Shown here one piece after another: positions 32,890-45,057 of a DNA stretch of 64,000 nt (within the stretch, counting starts at the first letter, position 1; every line of letters starts with the position of its first letter). The notes beneath the pieces were generated by a model. That model was not told the origin of the DNA. It was given only the letters and a program-made list of their open reading frames with translations, and did not search any database. A program made the translations under genes and the position numbers. This DNA comes from Diphasiastrum complanatum (taxonomy: Eukaryota > Streptophyta > Lycopodiopsida > Lycopodiales > Lycopodiaceae), in NCBI GenBank assembly GCA_029204225.1, contig CM055092.1, positions 74,004,857 through 74,068,856 of the forward strand. The letters are read 5' to 3'.

Positions 32890-33880
32890 TAAGAAGAAAA
32901 AGAAAGGTCAGTCTAGTCCGCCTATTGTGTGCTTTTTATGTGAAAAGACGTATGCATGGTGGCATGATCTGAAGGAAAGGGCTGCTATCCCTTCCACTTG
33001 GGATGCTTTCTACGAAGCCTTTAAAATGGCTTTCTTGCCGGTCCTGGATAATTTTGAGCATTGGCGGTATTTTGCCAACGTGCAGATGGATAGTAGGCCG
33101 TTAGATGCCTACATACAAGAGTTCTAGAATATTTTTCTCTGATTCGTTTCACGAATCGATCTTATTTTAATAAAGCTACACTTTATTTTGAGGCTTCCAA
33201 AGGAATTTCAACTATCAACCGCAAACAATCAAGGATGCTATTCGCTTTTTGAAGATATTTGATGACGTCCATATTAGCTCCCGCAAGGAGCAAAGTTTTC
33301 CCAAGGCTGAGCAAAAAGAAAAGAAGTTTGTCAAGAAGCGGGACAAAGACAAGACAAACATCAATTTCCAGGGCGAAAAAAAGCGCGTCAAATTGGATCT
33401 CACAGATTATGACAAGGCGAGAACCGACGACTTGTGCTCCTCTTGCATGGAGAAGAGGCATCTGTCAAAAGACTGTCCAAAAAAAAAAAAAAAAAAAAAT
33501 CTGGCGGACAACCTAAATCCTTCAAAGCGCCGTGTAATTTTAGTATTTCTTTTGTTGATTTATCCTGTAAGGATGACATTAGTTGTGAGAATTGTTGCTC
33601 TAATACAACCTAGGACCTCATTCATATGAATGGGATCGTTGGACTCCAAGTTGTGACTGTTCTTTTTGACATTGGTTTCAAACATAACTTTATAAATGCT
33701 AAGCTGGTGTAGAAATTCAAGGCGGCCGCCGCGCCAAATAATCACTTGTATGTGGTGAAAATGGCATCAGGGGAAGATCGGCAAGTTTGGGACCAGCTTT
33801 TTTCTTAGTTGCTGCTTAGAATTCAAGATAATGTTGAACCGCTGGGACTTTCATATTATGAATTTAGATAGCGTAGACAT
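32890..33880 (+). pseudogene. Ty3/Gypsy gag-protease fragment
   Basis: Reads AWWHDLKERAAIPSTWDAFY and ANVQMDSRPLDAYIQEF (gag), then a lysine-rich linker. A zinc knuckle of pattern CX2CX4HX4C (CSSCMEKRHLSKDC) follows at about 33436-33477, and a decayed protease with LFDIGFKHNFINAKLV. An A-rich run (33479-33499) disrupts the frame. It directly abuts the RT end of the preceding Gypsy and is a separate family. Confidence 0.75.
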
Positions 33881-33892
33881 AATCTTAAAGGA

Positions 33893-35940
33893 GTGATTTA
33901 CTCCAAAAATGAGTCCTTATATAAGCGGCAATTTCGAATGATTGTACATGTTTCCATCTTCATTTCAATACAAGTAGATTTGCTCTCTTATGAAATAGAT
34001 AGGAATTGGGACGCACATCTCCTCAATTTCCTACACAAGCAGCAATTTCGAATGATTGTATATGTTTCCATCTTCATTTCAATACAAGTAGATTGGCTCT
34101 CTTATGAAATAGATTTGTAAATGTCCTTGCTCTTTATCACTTGCAGCATGTTTGGATGGATGTTAGCTTGCATTAGGCAACTTGTTTTTGGCATGAATAG
34201 ATTTAAAATTGCATTTTAGGGTTATATTGAGACTGCTTTTGCTTAATTTGAGTGGATGTTCATGTTTGAAATCTAATCTGATTGTTGAGCAGGGGAAGCT
34301 ATTTAGATCACATTTTTTAAAATCCATTTAAATTTAAGAAATAAGAAAAAAAAACAACAAAAATCATTCATTTCTATCAGATTTGAACAAAAAGGAGACA
34401 AAATCGTCATCAGATCTGATATCTTTTTACCCTCTTACAAGAAACCTTTGTTGAGTTGCGGACACTTTCAGTTTCACTCACAGAACCTTCAGATTGAAGG
34501 GTGAAGGTTAATACTGAGCAAATTTGCAAAACCATCAAAAAAACTATCATAAAATACCAAAGAAGTCTGATTATTTTCAAGTGATAGAAATTTTACAAAT
34601 CTGATCTGACCTGAGATAGGATTTTTTGTTTGAAAAATCTAGATCCAATCTCATTAGCTAATTGACATAATTTGGAATTATGGCTGAAGGAGGACCAATG
34701 AACCCACCACCAATTGTTGTTAGAAGGTCTCCTCGTTTAGATATACCAAAGTACAATGGGTTATCTGATTCCATCAGATTTCTCTAGATCTTTTCTGAAT
34801 CATTTAGAGTTTATGACGAAGTCTTTCCACAAGATAAATTTCAGTTATTCCCTATGGCCTTAACTGGAGCTGCTCAAGATTGGTTTATAACCAAGATGAA
34901 GCAAAATGCACGGATTGGAAAGTGGTTAAATCCGCTCTCATTACAAGATTTAAGCCCAAGAAATTTATAGAAGATCCCTTTCTCCTTTTAAGTAAAATTA
35001 AAATGGGAAAGAGAGAGGCAGTACGAGATTATATTGAACGGGTTAAACACCTCAGATCTGAGTGTGATCCCGATGTAATCAATGATGATGCTTTGATTAT
35101 GTGGTTTTTAGCAGGTCTACCTAAACGGATTAGACGCGAGCTGAAATGCCATAATGAATACGCTATGATACAAAGCACCATGGACGATGCAATTCGTGAG
35201 GAGGATGAAGATTCTGATGACGAACCAAATGTTGGAATGTACGGCAGGGTAGACCACGACAACATCCACCACCATTGCATCAACAGATATCAATGCTATT
35301 GCAGAAAAGATGATCGACGAGTTTGAGAAACTTGGTCAAAAGTAGCAGATGTAGCTGCAAAAGATGCAGTCTCAACTCGATAAAAAGATTAAAGCCTTGG
35401 AAGAATTCCATGGTAAAGCAAACAAATAACTTGAAAAGTTTGCAAAGACTTTTCCTAGTCAGAAAAATGTCTAGTGTTCAATTTGTGTTGGCAATCATAC
35501 TATGAACATCAAAATATGCCATTGGATTAGTTTTGACGCAGCCAGGTGAGACAACTTATAGACCCTGAGAAGGATTATTCGACAACCGAACGTGAAGCGT
35601 TGGCCATGATTTTTTCTGTTAAGAAATTTTGACATTATCTATTGGCAATACATTTTGCATTTTATACTGATCATTAGTCGTTACTTTATTTGGTGAACAA
35701 GGCATGTAACATTGGGCTTACTGCAAGATGGCTACTTTTATTGATCGAATTTGATTTTCGCATTGTGGTTCGAAAAGGTAAACAACATTATCTAGCCGAC
35801 CATGTTTCAATTGAATCACCACCAGTTAATATTGAAGTGGATGATAAACTACTAGATGCTGCATTGTTTTATACTGAAACAGAACCTGAGTGGGCAACAA
35901 ATATTGTTGAATATTTGATGCTAGGAAAAATATGATTCCT
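33893..35940 (+). mobile_element. Defective Ty3/Gypsy: leader, gag and RNase H, no PR or RT
   Basis: A TATA-like ttatataagc (33918) and a 114-bp duplication precede a leader. Gag starts near 34680 (MAEGGPMNPPPIVVRRSPR, IPKYNGLSD; then WKVVKSALITRFKPKKFIED, VRDYIERVKHLRSECDP, MWFLAGLPKRIRRELK). A zinc-knuckle-like CSICVGNHT follows near 35477. It passes almost at once (35510-35530) into RNase H: KYAIGLVLTQPGETTY, STTEREALAMIFSVKKF, AFYTDH and ARWLLLLIEFDFRIVVRKGK, ending at about 35935. Protease, RT and integrase are missing and there is no 3' LTR. Its RNase H is close to that at 3240-3690. Confidence 0.78.
33928..34118. repeat. 114-bp tandem duplication in Gypsy leader/LTR
   Basis: gcaatttcgaatgattgta starts at 33928 and again at 34042. 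The about 77 bases that can be compared differ at only about two positions, so the duplication is recent relative to the decayed gag. Confidence 0.85.
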
Positions 35941-36264
35941 TACTTAGAATTTGCTCCAAACAAGATTACAGATCATGTAACAAAGTAACAGAGACAAAAA
36001 GCACTTTCCACTCCAAGCTCACTTAGCAACTGTATTTCTCTAAATCAAAATACACCTGTACATATAGTTTTTCACTATGGCATCTGAAGAATGGCCCAGG
36101 TTGTCGTTGACGGGATGCGTGTCCCATCAACTCACCTCGTGGCGAGGCCAACTAGTCCTTATCCACTGATAGGACACACAGTACAATAACACAATAGTTC
36201 TACTTTAATTTTAACTCTCTCTCTAAAAGTAGAATCAACTTTTTATACATCCATATACATAGCA
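35941..36264 (-). other. Probable 3' end/LTR region of the - strand Copia
   Basis: No coding. Reading the - strand, it lies just downstream of the Copia RNase H end. It includes TATA-like and CT/GA-rich words, but no second LTR copy exists to prove the limits. Confidence 0.35.
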
Positions 36265-37180
36265 TCAAAGTTGACAAACTTTAAGTACAAAAAGCTTTGA
36301 TCTAAATTTATCAAACTTTTCTCTAATGAGTGACTTAGTGAAAATATCAGGTAGTTGCTCATCTGTACTACAATGAACAACATTAATTTTTCGACTCAGC
36401 AACCTCTCACGTATAAAGTGATACTGAATCTCGATGTGTTTGGTTCTCGCATGGAACACCAGATTCTTTGCCAACTGAATGCCACTCTGACTGTCGCTAT
36501 GTATAATCGTGGGATTTTTCTATTTCATGCCAACTTCATCCAAGATTTGCCTCAAACATATGGCTTCTTGTGTTGCGTTACACATTGTCTGATACTCTGC
36601 TTCTGTTGTGGATAGAGCAACTGTACTTTGCTTCTTACTAGACCAGGAAAAACAACTGCCACAAAACTGGAATACATAACTTGTGGTGGATCTACGATCA
36701 TCACAGTCATCTCCCCAACCCGCATCCACATAGCCACATTAACTCAGATAAACCCTCATGCTTCCTGTACACCAAGCCATAATTGGAAGTGCCTTTGACA
36801 TATTGCAAAATGCGTTTGGCTGCCTTCCAATGCGTTTCAGTAGGTGCTGCCATAAACTGACTTACAATACTAACAACATAGCATATATATGGTCTAGTCG
36901 TGGTAAGATAAATCAGGCTCCTTACTAACGGCCTATATAGTGTGGTAAGATAAATCAGGCTCCCTACTAATTGCCTATATAGTGTAATGGTAGGACTTCT
37001 ATTATGAAGATAGACTGCGGTACTGCATGCTTCTGACCAAAAATCTTTTGGTAGCTTCATCTCAACAAGCATAGATCTAGCACTTTCCACAATCGTATGA
37101 TTCTTGCGCCTAGCTACACCATTGAGTTCAGGAGTATGAGCTTGTGTAAATTGTCTTTTGATCCCAATGATCAGAAAACG
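36265..37180 (-). pseudogene. Ty1/Copia remnant: integrase joined to RNase H, RT lost
   Basis: On the - strand, integrase C-terminal core (THTPELNGVARRKN-like, VESARSMLVEMKLPKDFWSE, AVYLHNRSPTI) runs directly into the RT C-terminus (TLYRQLVGSLIYLTT). SIVSQFMAAPTETHWKAAKR and RNase H follow (GWGDDCDDRRSTTSYVF, ALSTTEAEYQTM, VFHARTKHIEIQYHFIRE, DIFTKSLIREKF). The RT palm with YVDD is absent. The LYRQLVGSLIYLTT segment is duplicated in tandem (42 bp units, 36901-36984). A frameshift separates the pieces at about 36710-36730. Confidence 0.82.
36901..36984. repeat. 42-bp tandem duplication within Copia pol
   Basis: Units at 36901-36942 and 36943-36984 both begin tggtaagataaatcaggctcc. They encode two copies of a 14-residue segment and keep the frame. 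Confidence 0.85.
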
Positions 37181-37184
37181 ACAA

Positions 37185-37368
37185 GAAGGAAAAGTGGTCC
37201 ATTGCAGTTTTGATGGCCGCCTTCTCTGATAAATGCATGGAGCAGCACTCCTTCCTCATAAGTAAATGAATAAGCAACAAATCGCAGATAGAAAAGCGAG
37301 CCACTGGCCATATAGAAAACCGCAATGGCCACTCTACCATCGTGCATGAGCACCATACAAATATACAA
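37185..37368 (-). other. Unidentified coding-like frame
   Basis: A - strand frame reads MYICMVLMHDGRVAIAVFYM and continues with SFTYEEGVLLHAFIREGGHQ. It is protein-like in composition but matches no family I know. It borders the Copia remnant and may be a host exon fragment or chance. Confidence 0.2.
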
Positions 37369-37700
37369 AGTAGGTGAAAAACCTCGAGTGCCATTTCGTT
37401 GTCCAACGACTATCCACTACATGGAAAGATGGGTATTATACCTGTGAAAACTACTCTTGAGCTAGCGCTTGTTTGTAGAAGCATCTTGGAGGCCAGAAAA
37501 TACTATCAATCTACGATGTTCACAACAAATTGTGAGCTTATTCCCTACATAGCAAAGCTAGCACATGTACTCTTGTGAAAACGAGATATCATAACACCAA
37601 ATCATTGATACCTTTGCTTGTAGTATCGTTCACACAATTACTCTTCCAATGGCATTCATAGGTCTCCTCTTATCCAAGCAGCAACCATCTAGTAGAGTCC

Positions 37701-37702
<2 letters not shown>

Positions 37703-37793
<91 letters not shown>
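37703..37793. repeat. (GA)n microsatellite, about 45 units
   Basis: Uninterrupted GA run of about 91 bases. The Arg/Glu and Ser/Leu frames over it are artefacts. Confidence 0.97.
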
Positions 37794-39603
<1,810 letters not shown>

Positions 39604-39776
39604 CAAATGGTAAATAAATGATGAATAAGAGTGTGTGTGGACCAAGGGAGGTGCCAATATGCATGCTTTTCCCCATACATGCATCTTCCTCCCCATCCTT
39701 TCAGTTCAAAAAAGTGTATGCATGGGTGAGGGGAGGAGGATGCATGCATACAAAAGTGTATGTAAGTTTAAATACA

Positions 39777-39779
<3 letters not shown>

Positions 39780-39838
<59 letters not shown>
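39780..39838. repeat. (TG)n microsatellite
   Basis: About 29 TG units, 180 bases after the compound microsatellite, suggesting a shared repeat-prone neighbourhood. Confidence 0.95.
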
Positions 39839-39841
<3 letters not shown>

Positions 39842-40494
39842 CAAAATTTACAAATTGCCTTTAATGTGCAATGCATGGCCATGAGCCTTTCAAAAGGTTG
39901 TTTTGAGGTTGTATGGAGTACTTGTACCTCACAATTGTGCGAACACATCACTTTAAGCGAATCAATAATCTTGCCATGTTAGTTTCACCAACTATCTAAA
40001 CCATGCATCAAATGATAGAATCTTACATTATGTGTTGTTTTCATGATCTAAAAGAACTTAAACAGAATTCATGAATCCTATGTTATGTCAATCCTCCTAC
40101 CTTGATAAACATAATTTTACAATCATATTTTCAAAATAAGCTCATCGATTCACAACATGTCGACATTGATAGTAGCTATGAATTAGCAGTGAGATGAGAG
40201 AGAGCTTCACTCTTTGGGAGTGATGGAACATTTGTTCCCTTTTTTTTTCTTGGTTAGATCTCTGCTTAGCTTAGTATTCATCTTGGAGGTATTGAGGGAA
40301 GCATGGATAGTGGTTTTGCAGTCCAGAAACACTTGTGCATGCCGATGATTTTCTCATAAGACTACCTTTAGTGATAAAAGCTCCAGAACCCTGTTTTAGT
40401 TGCTTCTTCAAACTTGCTTTATTGATCTTCAGGAGGCAGAATGCTAGGAGTTGCTAATATTCTACTGGGACACTTGGTCCAATGGATGAGTGAC
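39839..40494. other. No gene recognised
   Basis: AT-rich sequence without a supported coding region. It leads into the Gypsy LTR near 40495. Confidence 0.4.
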
Positions 40495-40788
40495 ACATGT
40501 CAGCCTACTACTCACTTGCCTATGTGTCAGGGTACTGCCAAGTGACAAGTGTCGACTGTGCATGGAGTTGGCCATGTGTCGAGATTTAGGAAGGGTCAGG
40601 GTTAAAGGGTGCTTGAGGATTGTGTATAAGTGAGCCTAGAGAGAGGCATTCCTCATCATAATCTATGCAGCAAAGGATGGGAGGAGACAAGGCAGCCAGC
40701 TCCATCTTGTGTTAGACGTGATTTGATGCTTGTATGTGCAAAAAATTAGCAAGGTTTGAAGAGAAGATCAAAGAGGGAGTCTGACATT

Positions 40789-40800
40789 TGGTATCAGAGC
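40789..40800 (+). other. Gypsy primer-binding site
   Basis: Exact tggtatcagagc, preceded by the putative LTR end ctgacatt. Confidence 0.85.
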
Positions 40801-41469
40801 GAGGGTTTGCAAGTTTTGGAAGCTTGGGACAGCAAAGAACAAACACGTTCTAGAGAGAGATAGGGGAGTTTTTCGCTCATAACTTTTGATTGAGAGCTCA
40901 TATGGCTATGAGATCTATTGCAAACTATTCCTATTTCCAAGGCACAATAGATTAGTCACATGAACCAACCCCAGCAATGAAATCCAAGCAATTTTGAGAA
41001 TTTTCTTGTGGCCAGTGGGCGTTGGTAGGCTAAAGAATTTTTCTTCATAACTTTATGTTTGGTTCTTGGATCATCCTCAAATTTTGGGAGTCTTCTAAGC
41101 AGACCTCAAAGGCTATAGTATGCAATTTACAGCAAAAAAAACGAAGTCCTATGGTGTTTTTTTTTTCAAAATTTGGTTCTCATACATAGGTGCAAAACCA
41201 GTTGAGAAGAAATTGCTTGATGATTGGGCAATCCTAGCCTAAACCAAACTGTTAAGAGTTGATTGGAAAGCAAGCAGGAGGATGATCTACTACAAATTGA
41301 CCGCTCATAAAAAATTCAAGTCACGGAAAAGATATAGCCTTCCAAAGTTGGTCTGATTTTGGGCCAAAATACAAGGAAAAAAGGGTTTTGAGAGTTGTAA
41401 GCTCATATTTGCCGGTAATTTTGACTTCTAAGCAAGTGGATAGCCTCCAACATTGCAAATATAAATCCA

Positions 41470-42230
41470 TTAGGAGGTGCAAGCACAGAAATCTTGAGAA
41501 TCAAAGAAGTGGCAGCCAAGGTGGATTCCATGGAGGTGATTTTACAACAAATTCTCGACCAACTAAAGTCGGCTAAGTCTCCACAGTAACCTGAAAGGGT
41601 TAGTGGAATGGCTATGGTAGCCGTTGAGCCTATGATAGTTGAGAAAGAAGCCAAACAACCATCAAAGATGCGGAAATTGCCCACAATTAAAGATTTGAAA
41701 TCGCCAAAATACACAGGAGCAGTTGCAGTATGCAACACCGATGTAGTCGAGAATTGGATTCAGAAGTGGGAAAAGGCTTTTCAGATGTGTGGTATTGATG
41801 ATGATAAGTAGAAGATTGTAGAAGCCACATATCACTTGCAAGAGGCGGCACATCGCTGGTGGCATAAAATTGAGAAGGATAATTTGGTGCCTGCAACTTG
41901 GGATCAGTTCAAGTGGATGTTGGTTGAGAATTGGGTGCCATTAGATAAAAAGAATCAGGCGATGCAAGGCTGGTCAAGCCTCAAACAAGGCAATGCGTCC
42001 ATACAAGAATATGCGAACAAGTACAAAGAAGCACTGATGCAGATACCAGAAGAAGTGCCAATGTTTTTGCAAGTATTCCAGTTTGTGGAGGGCTTGCGTG
42101 AGAGCCTTAGGCCTTTCGTGAGAAAGGAGCAGGCTCCAAGCCTCCATAGGGCGGTACAGATGGCCCTATACTATGAGGATGGGAAAAAGGCCAAGGCGAT
42201 TGAGACACCTGTTACTAAAGGGTTTCAGCC
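41470..42230 (+). pseudogene. Gypsy gag, truncated into RNase H
   Basis: The frame shows VENWIQKWEKAFQMCGIDDD, then a stop (tag near 41809). It continues with IVEATYHLQEAAHRWWHKIE, LVPATWDQFKWML, NASIQEYANKYKEALMQIPE and FVEGLRESLRPFV. These are gag matrix/capsid-type motifs shared with the copy at 12785. Another stop lies near 41587. At about 42190-42225 gag switches frame and jumps to TTLRRFLGLAVFYRKGVKNY, the RT-RNase H connection. The zinc knuckle, protease and RT palm are missing. Confidence 0.82.
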
Positions 42231-42634
42231 TTGGGGAAAAGAAAGTGTCTATTCCTACAGACTTGACGACACTAAGACGCTTTCTAGGGTTGGCTGTGTT
42301 TTATCGTAAAGGTGTCAAGAATTATTCACACATAGCTGCACCATTGACCGATATGTTACAGAAAAATAAATGCAAAGAATGGACGGAAGTTCAACAGCAA
42401 AGTTTCGATGCTTTGAAACAAGTTGTGGCTGACTTTGTCACTTTAAAAATTGTTGACCCTCAAAAACCATTTGTCGTAGAAACGGATGCAAGTGACATCG
42501 TCGTTGGGGTAGTTCTGATGCAAGAGGGTACGCCTGTGGCCTTTGAGAGTGAGAAGCTCAACCTTGCACAAAATAACTATCCAACTCATGAGAAAGAGTT
42601 GTATGCCATTATCCACGCTTTGAAGGCATGGAGG
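42225..42634 (+). pseudogene. Gypsy RNase H, left part
   Basis: Reads FLGLAVFYRKGVKNYSHIAA, QSFDALKQVVADFVTL and VVETDASDIVVGVVLMQEGT. NNYPTHEKELYAIIHALKAW follows and is then cut by the Copia at codon AW|R. It resumes at 48629 with RHYLYGVEFYVYTDHNTLKY. Confidence 0.88.
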
Positions 42635-43325
42635 TGTGAAAATTTGCCTACATTGGCAAATCTAGCCATGTAGAATATTGTACATTTTGTCAATATTGTT
42701 TGTTGGTTACTTGAATGGCCAAAGTGCCACTTGTACATACACACCTAAAGTAGGTTACCACGAGTCAAGAGGAGTGGTTGTGTCTATTTGGTAGTGATTC
42801 CTACTTTGTAGGATCTAGACCATGATTTATGATGAGATTTGTACCTACCATGCACCTACCAAGCATGACTCTTGGATCTAGGCTAGGGTTTTCACATTAG
42901 GGCAAGAAAGTGGAGTCTACTTCCTTATTACATGCTGGATTTTCACCTAACTTTGCAAAGGAAGTGTGTTTTACTATGTATTTCCATTCTCCATAGTGAG
43001 AAGATAGAAACTTTTTGGAGCCTCAAGGAGAAACTCGAGTTTCCTCTCATTGTATGGTGATTACTCTATTTTTCCAATGAAACCCAGCTTTGGCACTTTG
43101 TAAACACTGTCTACAGGCCGTACTACAGCCTTATTTCCACACGTGTGGAGTTGGATTAGACTATTTGATCAATGCTTTAATTGTCTCTACTTGTTTCCTA
43201 TCAAGCTGCTAAACTAGATCTTGTTTTCTGATGACTAGTTTCTGATAGATTGTTTAACAAGCATACAATCACCTTGTGGATCATTCAAAGATCCATTTAC
43301 GGTCCTTAGTACTGTACTTTTCACA
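42635..43325 (+). repeat. Copia 5' LTR (691 bp)
   Basis: Starts TGTGAAAATT and ends TTTTCACA against the primer site. Confidence 0.94.
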
Positions 43326-43337
43326 TGGTATCAGAGC
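43326..43337 (+). other. Copia primer-binding site
   Basis: tggtatcagagc with no spacer after the LTR. Confidence 0.92.
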
Positions 43338-43956
43338 CAAGTACAAGGCCATTGATCTGTGTTTGAATCTAATCCAGTTTTAGCAGGTTTTGGTGCAAAA
43401 AGCTAGTGTTGGAAGGGCGAGCTGGTATCCAGGTTTTGGTGAGGGGATTTGATCCCAAACTTTTTCAGGATCAAAATCCGTACTGTTCACACGTGTGGGC
43501 ATCTCTGAACCAGCATTTAATAACCCATATTCATTGGATCATAGAAAATTCATATGGTGTCAGTTTGATGTAATTTTTGGTGCAAATCCTAGGATAAGCT
43601 ACCAAGATCACTTGCCATTGATTAGTTTTGAATTTGTTTCATGAAAACTAATTAATCTAGGCTGATTTCAGACCTTCTTAAAGTGGAAACCAGGTCTTGA
43701 AAGTACATTAAAGTGAATGAGAGAGATAGAGTCAGTTTTTGTCCAAGAATAGCCAAGATTGGCAAGATTTGCTTGAGTGTAGTTTTCATCTCATCTTATC
43801 TTCATTCCAGCTTGTGAGGGAGTGATAGAACTGTGATTACAAATCCATCTGTTGGATTAGAAGTCAACATTTGAGTGAAACACTTCAAGTTAGAAACCTT
43901 TGTGAGTTTCAGGTCCAAACAAATCTATATCTTGTGTGTAGAATCTTGCTAGTAAG

Positions 43957-45057
43957 ATGGGATCAGTGGGAGCCTACCTTCTAGAAGCTAGTGAGAGGTT
44001 AAATTCTACCAATTATGCTATTTGGAAAGTGAGGATGGAGTCACTAATGGTGCTCCAGGATCTTTATGAGTTTCTAATAGATGATGAAGATGAACCTCTA
44101 GGTGCACAGGAATTAGTGAGATACAAGAAGAGGTCTAGGCTTGCACTTCACTGTATTAAGATGAATGTAAGCAATGATCTTTTAAGGGAAGTATCATCAT
44201 GTAAGAGTGCTAAAGAGGCTTGGGAATCTTTAAAATCTATCTATGAGTCTAGTAACACTTCGAGGGTTCTCATGCTTAGGAATCAGATTCTACAAAGCAT
44301 GAAGAAGAGTGATGAGAATGTACAAGATTATGTGCTAAGAATCAAGTCTCTTAATAGGGAGTTAGCTTCCATTGGAGAGAAGATTCAAGATAGTGAGCTT
44401 GTTCAGATTGTCCTAAATGGTCTAGGGAGTGGCTTTACAAATTTGGTCCAAAGCTTTGCAATCCAAGACACTTTGCCTACTATAGAAAAGCTACACAGTG
44501 TATTAGTAGCTGAAGAGTGTAGGATGTTGCATACCAATGCAAGAATGAATGCTATTTCTCTGCAGGATGGTGATGAGAAAGCTAATTTCTCATTCAAAAG
44601 CAAGAAGAAGACCAATGGAAAGAAGAAGCACTTCAAGGAGACCAAGGAGGAGGATGAGGCTTCAAGCTCAAAGGGCAAGATCAAAGACAAGTCCAAGTAC
44701 AAATGTTTTTTCTGTGGAAAGAAAGGATATTTTGCATCAGAATGTCTCAAGAAGAAGAATGCACAAGAGAGCAAACAAAGCAACATTGCACATCAGGAGG
44801 AAGAGGAGGATGAAGAGTCATCCTTGATGGTTTCCAACAAACCACCATCATCCAAGAGCAACACCAATGATTCTTGGTGGATTGATAGTGGGGCAAGTTC
44901 CCACATGACATATCAAAAGGACATATTCTCCACCTTACTTTCTTACAATGACTTACATAGATCAATCTATACTGCAAGTAGTCAAGAATGTAAGATAAGT
45001 GGAATAGGAACAATTCCCTTGGTATGTGGGATCATCCAAAAGGATGAATCTAGATAA
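43957..45057 (+). CDS. Copia gag plus protease start (366 aa)
   Basis: The ATG at 43957 is the first in-frame start after the leader and gives MGSVGAYLLEASERLNSTNY. Gag motifs: LNSTNYAIWKVRMESLM, IYESSNTSRVLMLRNQIL and ELVQIVLNGLGSGFTNLV. A basic linker (about 210-245) leads to a zinc knuckle CFFCGKKGYFASEC near 249-262, where the metal-binding His is Tyr (CCYC), probably cat to tat. Protease site WWIDSGASSHMT (DSG) is near 308. The frame then runs out at 45055-45057, 11 residues after entering shifted sequence (GIIQKDESR), in the middle of the protease. Confidence 0.9.
   Translation: MGSVGAYLLEASERLNSTNYAIWKVRMESLMVLQDLYEFLIDDEDEPLGAQELVRYKKRSRLALHCIKMNVSNDLLREVSSCKSAKEAWESLKSIYESSNTSRVLMLRNQILQSMKKSDENVQDYVLRIKSLNRELASIGEKIQDSELVQIVLNGLGSGFTNLVQSFAIQDTLPTIEKLHSVLVAEECRMLHTNARMNAISLQDGDEKANFSFKSKKKTNGKKKHFKETKEEDEASSSKGKIKDKSKYKCFFCGKKGYFASECLKKKNAQESKQSNIAHQEEEEDEESSLMVSNKPPSSKSNTNDSWWIDSGASSHMTYQKDIFSTLLSYNDLHRSIYTASSQECKISGIGTIPLVCGIIQKDESR

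Noticed and set aside
42173-42673. Gypsy protein ending in CENLPTLANLAM as a natural C-terminus
   Set aside because: Those residues come from the inserted Copia 5' LTR; the real Gypsy frame resumes at 48629.
45026-45057. Independent start for the 981-aa Copia pol
   Set aside because: The first codon is gtg in the middle of the protease region; it is a continuation after a frame change, not a separate gene.
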